Origin: Batillaria attramentaria
Lineage: Eukaryota; Mollusca; Gastropoda; Batillariidae
Assembly: GCA_018292915.2 (NCBI GenBank)
Contig: JACVVK020000314.1
Location: 718,501 to 782,500 of the forward strand
DNA: 64,000 bases
Direction: 5' to 3'
The notes below the pieces were generated by a model. The model saw nothing but the letters and a program-made list of their open reading frames with translations. It was not told the DNA's origin and ran no database searches. The translations under genes and the position numbers were made by a program. Below, piece after piece: positions 34,569-64,000 of this stretch. How positions within the stretch are numbered: the stretch's first letter is position 1; every line of letters starts with the position of its first letter.

Positions 34569-37500
34569 CCACACAGACGGCACTCAGTGAGGAGGAGAAG
34601 CGCGTTCGGAACAGCATACATGCCAGCATCGATGACGCAGGTTTTCTTACGTCATTGTCAGAGTTACACTTGCATAATCGTCTCTGCGGGAGATCGGCAG
34701 TGACGTGCGTTTGTACCACAGATGCTTGCCTATGAACGTGGAAATTTTAGCCCGTCCTATTATGTTGTTTCCATTACTATGGAAACAACATAAAAACAGA
34801 AAAGAAAACACAATTGTATATACACCGTACAATGCTGACTACAACTGCAAGAAGAGTTTCAAGAGGAATGTAACTTGTAAGAACAAGATAAGAAGGTATC
34901 CGCTGTATTTTGCCATTCCTCGCTTCTGTGTATAGTCACTGACTGTTCAGGGGCAGCAACACATTACCCTTTTTGACGTCGAAGGCAATCTGCAACACAA
35001 TCGCTAGGTGCTGCAAAACAAATAGACCCTGCTCCTACTGACTGCAAAAGAGATGGCCACAAATGAGTGAACTTTTATTCAAATAAAATTTGTACTGCTC
35101 TTGATGGACTCGCCCTGCTACGAACATCTAAACCAGCATTCACTGAAGCAATGACAGTTCTTATATACACAGCTGGAACAAAACTTTCTAAGGAAGAGAA
35201 TCATTAACAACTGAAAAGAAAAAAATGTACGTACATTTCAAGACCTTTTCCTTTGCAGCATGCAGTGTGTGAGGTAGGGTGTATACCAGGCGACTGAAAG
35301 GTGTGTGCAGGGGAACTTTCATGAAGCGGTTGTGCAGCTCAGCTCGAGCTGAAATATGCAGGCCAATTCACATCTACTTTCATTTCAAACAGGACTAGAA
35401 AATGAAAGAAAACAAGCCTTCTTGGAAAGTGGCATCAACTAATGGTTTATTTTCTATGGAAGCTGGCAAGCACTTGCCAAAGAGAATGAAGAAGAGAAAC
35501 TCATTATCAATGGAGTGCCGGACATCATCATGGAACAGTCCTGAGGCAATTTCCTTTGCTGTGCACATAAAATGTGAACTCCATGGGACAGAGCTAACAC
35601 TCAGCATTTGGTGCGAATATGTAACTTCATTGGATTGTTCAGCTAACTGAGCCACACAGTACTATGTGTCTCTAACCACTGTTCTGAAAGCAACACCTGA
35701 CTGATTCATCCCATTTGTCAAGAGTGCCCTGGGCTGCAATATCTGGATGATACAGTACTTGGTAACCATGGGACATCTCACCGCGTTGGTGAACACTGAC
35801 TCCCATCACAGCACATGGGTCACTGTAAGTTATTTTACACTTGACCAAGCTCGTGCAGGATTTAGGAGACTCATTGAGTCTTGTAGCACTTGAAGATGAA
35901 ATACAAATTACCTCTTGACTGGTTGAGGACTTCCTCCTTCCACTCTGAGAAAGACAGCTGGCGCACATCTCGATTGGCTCCCACAACAAAACTTTCAGGG
36001 CAAGACGTGAAGACACCGCCAGGAAACTTACACACCGACACTACAACCACATGTCTGTGCTCCTGAAAGGTGGAACAGAGAGAAAAACTCAACACGATTT
36101 CCAGGCAATTCTCACGACCCCATCAGGACATTGACTGAACATCTTTAGTATATACCAAAAATGTCTCGGGAGAAATTCAACTAAAGAATGAAAATGTAAT
36201 CTACCTGCTTCACCTGCTATAGTAACAATCTGTACACAAGTGTATATCTCCACATCTCACATTACTGTTGCTCTTTATCTACATTCTATTTTTCATCCAC
36301 CCTAAGAGGTAACTGTTTTTTCACTTTAAAATCTGCTGCAGAGATACAGTGACCACAAGTGCTTGCTTTAACAGATTTATATTACGTGAGGCATGGCTGT
36401 TTCTTGGATAATGGGGCGCAAAGGTGTGGGACAAACTTTTACAGCCATTCATCGCTTTTTTAAAAATTTCTTCTGAAAGTCGGTGCATTTTTATGGTTTG
36501 CCTGTCAAGATACAAACAATACAATTGCCCCCAAAAGGACACACAAAGTACTAGTGTATTACTGAACTATAAAGTATATGTATAAACTGAATCAGACTGA
36601 AAGGAAATGAGGTCTTGATTACCCGTCTGGGACAGTTGATGACAGGGTAGATGTGGACATCCCAGTGCTTCCCTTGCTCCGCTTTGAAGTCAGCATCTCC
36701 CCAGATCACATCATCCATCATCCTCTGCACCTGCCTCGCTATATGAAGGAAATAAAATAAAAGCATGAAGGATGAAGCAAAGAGATAATTATGCCAGTGA
36801 TATTCTGAAAGCCTCATGAGACAAGATACAACTTGCACACCCTTCGTTCAAAATCAATCTTGACTGCAAAATTGACAAAAATGAATTTCAGTCACGTCAC
36901 CTCCAATATAATGTGAACTTTGATGTCATCAAAATGAAATTGCACTGTGTCCGTTCCTGACGGTCACTCTTTATAAAGGACACCTCTGTCTTTAAAGCTG
37001 CCAACCTGACCACACACAAAAAGTATCAATTTTGCAGTGTACAGAAGTGTGTTAGGCTAAAGCTGAAATGTATCTATATAATTCTGTTACCCAAATGCAG
37101 TCAAAAGCTTACTGATTTTTTTTAGAGAGTCAGCAGACACAGCCTCTCCCTTAACAGCTGATGTGGAGTCTTCAATACCGAAGTAAATGTGTCCGCCATA
37201 GTGGTTGGCAAACGCTGAGATATACTTGATGCAGTACTGGCGGATCTTGTCCGCAAAACTCTTGGCCTGCTCCTGGTTGTTAACCAGAAGTTTGAACTGG
37301 ATTTGCTTCCCCTCCTGTTTCAACGTCTCCTCTATCTGTCCATATCTGTATTCTGTCGGAATTGCAGGCAAATCAGCTGTCAACAGAAAAGACAAAAACG
37401 ATTACAGTGGGGTTTTTTTACTGTGTATTTTTTTAAAAAGCCATACATGTGCAACCACTTACTAAGCCTGTAAGCAACACTGCTTTGGAAATGTTCAGTC

Positions 37501-38870
37501 CACCAAATTTAAAAAAATAAATGCAATTCTAAATTCTGAAATTTAAATAGCTGAGCTGATCCGTCGCACCACGAAATTGTAATGTGTTTATGTCCAGTGT
37601 GTGAGAGAATGCGTGTGATTCACGTGAGCGTGCTGTTGGGTTCAGTTTGCGGCGCTTTGAGCCGATTCGTGAAATTGGGTAAAGCGCCTATACAATACTT
37701 ATTATTATTATTATCATGAAAGTGTCTGCGATGACATACTCAGTGGTGATGGCTCTCCTTTTTTGGACAGAAGCTTGGCGGCCGAAGAGTAGGTCACACT
37801 GTGTGTAGCCGTATCTGTCGGGAGGCGACAGTGGTAGCTGATGGTGCAGATGTGCTCAGCCGTTTTCACAAACAAAAAGAGGTCAGGGTCATCAAAGTTG
37901 CCAATGAAGTCGAAGTAGTTACAGAGGTCGTCTCCGGACAAGATGTCCGCCAAGTTGCTCTCCATCCCACTCCACCATGTGTCCAGGTCTTTGGACTGAA
38001 CCTAGAACAAAGACTGACTGACATGTTGATGTAGTTGATACTGGATGATTTTCTGCTTGACTATTTCACAGTTAAATGTGCCCGCAGGTAACATCTGCAC
38101 ACCTTGTTTAATGTAATCTGTAGTACATATCTAGCTTGAGAACAAACCAGCCACAGGCAACACAGTCTTTCACTCAGTCATTGCTTTCTCCTATTAACCA
38201 TCTGTTTACTTTGGTATCTTTTCAGCCTACTTCTAAACTGGTTAGCAGAGACCAAAAATAACCTGTAATGGATCTGTATAGCTAGCACACTGTCCTCAAA
38301 CCCTGCTGGTGGGCATGGATGGTGAACTAGTTGGGCTGTGGTTTGACAAGTGCTAGGTATTAGCACTGACCAGAATATGCCCCATGTCAAACTATGGTTT
38401 GACTACCCTACCCATTATCAAGTTTTAATACACATCAGTTGCAAAGCAGTAAGCACTATGTATCCTATACCCATCAACTGCATGTTTACCTTGCCAGCAT
38501 GTTCAACGTTGTGCATGTGCAACACTCCCCCACCACTGTTGAGGAGGGCACAGGCAGACTGCAAGACGCGCTGGTTTTGTGTGCTGTGGATATTCTGAGA
38601 GAGGTGGACAATGCACTCCAGTATCTGATCCCCATACTGAGGCTTCTGCTCATAGCTGTTATAAAATACAGAACACAAGAACACAAGGACATAATATAAG
38701 TCAACACAAATGACTGATGTTTAACCATGTACACAAGTGAAACAACTAGTTAGAGAATCACCATAACAGCTTCTTGTTCAGTTTGAATTAAGCTTTATGG
38801 TTTAACACTTGTACTACAAGACAGGTTGTTGAATCACTGTTTCAACTTACATGAATTTGGACGATAACAT
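29465..38870 (-). CDS. Schlafen-family protein with C-terminal SF1 helicase
   Basis: Ten exons read on the minus strand: 38870-38851, 38655-38490, 38001-37740, 37376-37113, 36738-36623, 36062-35912, 32914-32529, 32351-32020, 31161-30449, 29688-29465, giving about 877 aa. Exon 7 could instead begin at 32905, also in frame. Residues ~20-62 hold the Schlafen signature ALLNSGGG. Residues ~160-240 are an AlbA-like core with YISAFANHYGGHIYFGIED. The helicase has Walker A GPPGAGKT (525-532), Walker B DEAQ (602-605), FMDYAQ, TVRRFSGL and NLATRA, so all main motifs look intact. Long Schlafens act on tRNA/rRNA or stalled replication and in innate defence; the role here is inferred. The expected second acidic residue of the nuclease site is Gln176 (QIQFK), while Glu171 and Asp219 are present. 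The start ATG has A at -3 and follows an in-frame TGA. The 5' exons are the least certain. Confidence 0.85.
29730..29875. repeat. Low-complexity C/A-rich tract
   Basis: Poly-C, CA and CAA blocks lie inside the last Schlafen-like intron (29689-30448). Open frames through it give proline, threonine and glycine runs and are artefacts. Confidence 0.9.
31245..31860. mobile_element. 616-bp Harbinger-like MITE in a Schlafen-like intron
   Basis: The left end AGGCCGTTCTTAGCCGGGCG pairs with the right end CGCCCGGTTAGGAATGGCCT as an imperfect inverted repeat. TAA flanks it on both sides (31242-31244 and 31861-31863). Subterminal regions repeat GTTCG/CGAAC words many times. The interior is CpG-rich with a GATTGG box near 31449 and ATGGCGGACGGCATGGCGGC near 31499. 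No transposase is present. It lies between the Walker A and Walker B exons. Confidence 0.7.
32915..35911. other. Schlafen-like intron 6 (3 kb)
   Basis: The intron holds a (CA)n(CT)n tract at 33078-33170, a CG/CA tract at 33450-33512, the diverged duplicated segment at 33930-34520 and (CA)n at 34531-34567. No further Schlafen exon was recognised, and the flanking exons join in frame without one. Confidence 0.6.
33930..34520. repeat. Diverged tandem duplication of about 290 bp
   Basis: Two consecutive segments share GAGTCCGTATTCA, AAATATTACGCCT, CTCAAAAGGGCGATAACTC and CCCCAAATTTGAA in the same order. The second begins near 34235. Divergence suggests an old duplication or two fragments of one repeat family. 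Confidence 0.75.
37481..37714 (+). mobile_element. SINE family A, 5'-truncated
   Basis: It starts in the body at CTGCTTTGGAAATGTTCAG and continues to GCGCCTATACAATACTTATT with an ATT tail. The tRNA head is missing. It lies in the Schlafen-like intron 37377-37739 and ends about 25 bases from the exon at 37740. Confidence 0.85.
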
Positions 38871-39519
38871 CTTTTCACAGCAGCCATCAGGGATTCAGTT
38901 TGAACATGTGCTTGGTTCTTTGAGCTTGCCGTGAAAAAGTCGACCATCTGCTGTTTTGTCAGCGGTCCTCTTTCGGTTTACTGGATATCTGGCGATAAAT
39001 GCTTGTAAATGAAGAATGTAAAACTGTACACACACCAGTAACGGTGACACAGAAAAACAAGAAGTTGAACAACAGAATTTATACACAGCAGACCCGAGAA
39101 ACGAAAACTCCACCTGTCAACTTGGACAGCAACGGAAAAAGAAAAACCAACGGACGCCCTGAGTATAGAGCAGATGTGCGTCTGTAGAATCTGACAGACC
39201 TCACAATCCGTAGAATATGAGCAGAACGGGAATGACAGTAGAGATCGTCTTACCAAAACACAAATAAGCGAGAAAAGCTTGCAGAGTTGTGTCCCCTATA
39301 GCAGCTTGTATTCTGCGATGGCTTCGTGGATAACAAAAATCTTCTGTCGGCTCTAGTAGTTAGTTTTTAGGTGCCTCAGTATCTCTCCAGACAAGCCGTC
39401 TGGTCAACGAAAATACTTTTACAGATCTACAACTTTTTTTGTTGTTGTTCGTCCACCAAATTCACGGTAAAAGCTGTCACTGATTACTGATCAAAGTTCA
39501 CACACACACACACACACCG

Positions 39520-39557
<38 letters not shown>

Positions 39558-41035
39558 CACACACACACACACACACACTAACTATTTCAATTTTTAAATT
39601 ATTGAAAGTAGGTCCTGGAAGGAATCTGCTTGACATGCTGTTTTGGTGACTTTAAGTTTGAGGTGAAGACAGTTTGGTTTTAAAGCTAACTAAGAACTGC
39701 GGCTATAGAAGTGTTGTTGTTCAACTTCGGAAAGTAGGTCCTGGAAGGAATCTGCTTGACGTGCTGATTTGGTGGAACTTGAAGTGAAAACAGGGTGGGT
39801 GGGTGGGTGTTTGGGGGTTTAACTCATTATGGACACCGGGCTACTATGATACTCAGTATTAGTGATAGCGCCGGTGTACATCATATAAGCCGGCGTACCG
39901 ACTACGATCATAGTAACGGCCCGTCACCCGGGCGGCCGCTGTAGTTGTTGTCCTATGCTAAGGTGCCAGTACCCCGGCGGTGACTGACTGAGACGGTGGG
40001 CCCCATACCGGCATGTAACTGCATAACCGACTACTCAGTGAGCCTTGCGCCGGACCTCACTGTCACGTCTTTCGGAGTGCTAAAAAAACAACTGACTTGA
40101 AACTGACAAAAAAAAACTGAAGCCCCCCCCCCCCCATGACCAACTTGACTGACTGACACCCCCCCCCCCCCCATCAATGTTGTGCTTGCGTAGCCGAAAT
40201 GTTTGGAATCAGTCAGCGGCCGCTTCAGTCTACGAGCGCAGAAACTAAGTCTAGTCAGTCCGGAGTCATTCCGGCGCCGGCTGTGAGTATGGTAAGCGGC
40301 ACTTCAAATGCCCCACATAACAGTCGTCCAGTCCGTTCACCTCTCCGTCAGTCGTGGGGCCGGGGCCGGATTTGACGTTGCCAGCGAGTGGTGTACCGAA
40401 GTACCCCCCTCCTCCTCCTCCACGGCTCCCGCCGCCCCATGCACGTCCATGATAAGTGCACCAAGCTGACACTCCTAGACAGGGTTATAACGGCAACTTG
40501 CAGCCCGTCAACACCTTGTGTCTCACAGCGTGAACATGGACATGTCCGAGTAGTCCGTGTCGGCTGTTGTTAGCTCAAGCTGAAAACAAACTGTGTACAC
40601 TGGTTTAGGAGGACAATCAGGCTCAGTTTTGTCTCATGTAATACTTTCGCCCTGTCATCAGCCCCCCCCCCCCCCCCCGTCCTCTTTCCTTCCTCTCCCC
40701 GCCTTCAGTCACCACCCGGCCTGCTCCACCCCTTTCTATTCTCAGCTCCGTTAGCATTCGTGGCGGTGCGTGCACTTGTAAAGATGAAACAACGTAAACA
40801 AGCACAGCTGGAGTGGAAACCGCAAAACTGTGACCATACCTCTCCAATAATTCTATAACTGAACTTTTAGTTTAGATAAATGTAGCGGATCAACTTCACA
40901 AATATGACTGACGCTTGTTTTCAAGACTGAGAAACGTGAAAGAAAATATTTAGACTTAGTAAAAACATCATGTGCCGGCCTTGAACTTCCGCTTTTACCT
41001 AGATTTTTGAGTCAGTTGTCGGTTATTCCAAAAAC

Positions 41036-41072
<37 letters not shown>

Positions 41073-41343
41073 TGAGAGAGAGAGAGAGAGAGAGAGAGGA
41101 GGGGTCGTCTCAGTTGTGTAAGTGCAACACCCACCACCACCAATTACACCCTCCACTCCTCCCCCCTGCTCCGCCGGGAGCTATAAAAACTGAGGTGCCG
41201 TAGACTGCCTCGAGAAGACGGATTAACTGTGATTCCCACTCCAGCGGTTTTAAAACCTTGCTGACTAACCCGCGTCTCACAGCTTGTCTAATTTCGTTTT
41301 TTTTGGTTCTGCGTGCCATTGCAGGCTCGAGTTAATTTCAAGA
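38871..41343. promoter_or_regulatory. Divergent intergenic region between Schlafen-like and EGF genes
   Basis: The two genes point away from each other across about 2.5 kb. It contains CA tracts at 39499-39580, a 45-bp direct repeat (39603-39648 and 39729-39774), a GC-rich block about 39880-40450 and a GT/GA tract at 41038-41098. Promoters for both genes probably lie here. The GC-rich block could be a CpG-rich first-exon region, but no exon is supported. Confidence 0.5.
41182..41188 (+). promoter_or_regulatory. TATA box of the EGF-module gene
   Basis: TATAAAA lies 162 bases upstream of the ATG at 41344 in a GC-rich context (GGGAGC before, CTGAGG after). Transcription would start near 41212, giving a short 5'UTR without an upstream ATG. 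Confidence 0.55.
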
Positions 41344-63656
<22,313 letters not shown>

Positions 63657-63732
63657 GTAAGTTCCAGAATAAGTAAGTGGGAGTTTTAGAATTAGCAGAG
63701 TTCTCCAAAATCATTGACAGTTGTAAATAAAG

Positions 63733-63960
63733 TTCAAGTTCAAGTTCAAATTACTTTATTTATCCCTCATGGGGCAATTAAATATTCGGGCGGGCTCTGA
63801 AATAATATAACAAACGCTATTAAGAAGAAAGAAAGAAACTCTATATACAGCCTTCAATGACAAATCACAAAGAAATAAAACAATTCACTACTCTAAGAAG
63901 TAAAACATGCATAAGAACATCCATACCTAATACTTGATTGTAATTATAACACTTATTCAG
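63733..63960 (-). mobile_element. Possible LINE 3' end
   Basis: A TTCAAG repeat is followed by TACTTTATTTATCCCTCATG and GGGGCAATT, a pattern recalling 3' ends of non-LTR elements read on the minus strand. The upper boundary is uncertain. Confidence 0.35.
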
Positions 63961-63968
63961 CAGCAGCA

Positions 63969-63969
<1 letters not shown>

Positions 63970-64000
<31 letters not shown>
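63970..64000. repeat. (CA)n microsatellite cut by the window edge
   Basis: CA tract following CAGCAGCAGA; it continues past the window. Confidence 0.9.

Noticed and set aside
40266..40472. Gly-rich minus-strand frame in the GC-rich intergenic block
   Set aside because: It is low complexity with no splice-site pairing to the Schlafen-like first exon and no known domain.

Overview
The window looks like nuclear DNA of a metazoan, most likely a marine gastropod mollusc. The evidence is short GT-AG exons separated by long introns, dense CA/GT microsatellites, tRNA-headed SINEs with ATT tails, RTE-like and RNase H-bearing LINE fragments, and palindromic MITEs. The species assignment is inference. 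There are no operons, CRISPR arrays or prokaryotic features. I see no stand-alone tRNA or rRNA gene; tRNA-like stretches are SINE heads.

Three protein-coding genes can be assembled exon by exon. (1) A NOSTRIN-like F-BAR/SH3 protein lies on the + strand in 16 coding exons between 5948 and 22864 and comes to 501 aa. (2) A Schlafen-family protein lies on the - strand in 10 coding exons from 38870 down to 29465 and comes to about 877 aa. It has an N-terminal Schlafen core and a C-terminal superfamily 1 helicase with Walker A and DEAQ motifs. (3) A secreted or extracellular protein of tandem EGF-like modules lies on the + strand from 41344 and runs off the right edge. It has a signal-peptide exon and ten EGF modules, each encoded by one phase 1-1 exon.

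Layout: 1-560 is an RTE-like LINE 3' end. 560-5947 is unassigned sequence upstream of NOSTRIN. 5948-22864 is NOSTRIN, whose introns hold a 1.08-kb tandem dimer with long palindromes, a 26-bp minisatellite, a terminal-inverted-repeat element and an inverted SINE pair. 22865 to about 28635 is its probable 3'UTR. 28652-38870 is the convergent Schlafen gene. 38871-41343 separates the divergent Schlafen and EGF genes. 41344-64000 is the EGF gene, whose introns are crowded with SINEs, a 104-bp satellite, an RNase H LINE fragment and microsatellites.

The three genes show no sign of acting together; they are ordinary neighbours. The most unusual observations concern mobile or tandem DNA placed on splice signals: a SINE whose target-site duplication copied a polypyrimidine tract, a minisatellite that repeats a 3' splice site, and inverted SINEs around one exon. 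Two others are an apparent bidirectional polyadenylation region between convergent genes and a Gln in a putative Schlafen nuclease position. All gene models rest on splice-consensus and frame reasoning by eye and were not tested against RNA or databases.
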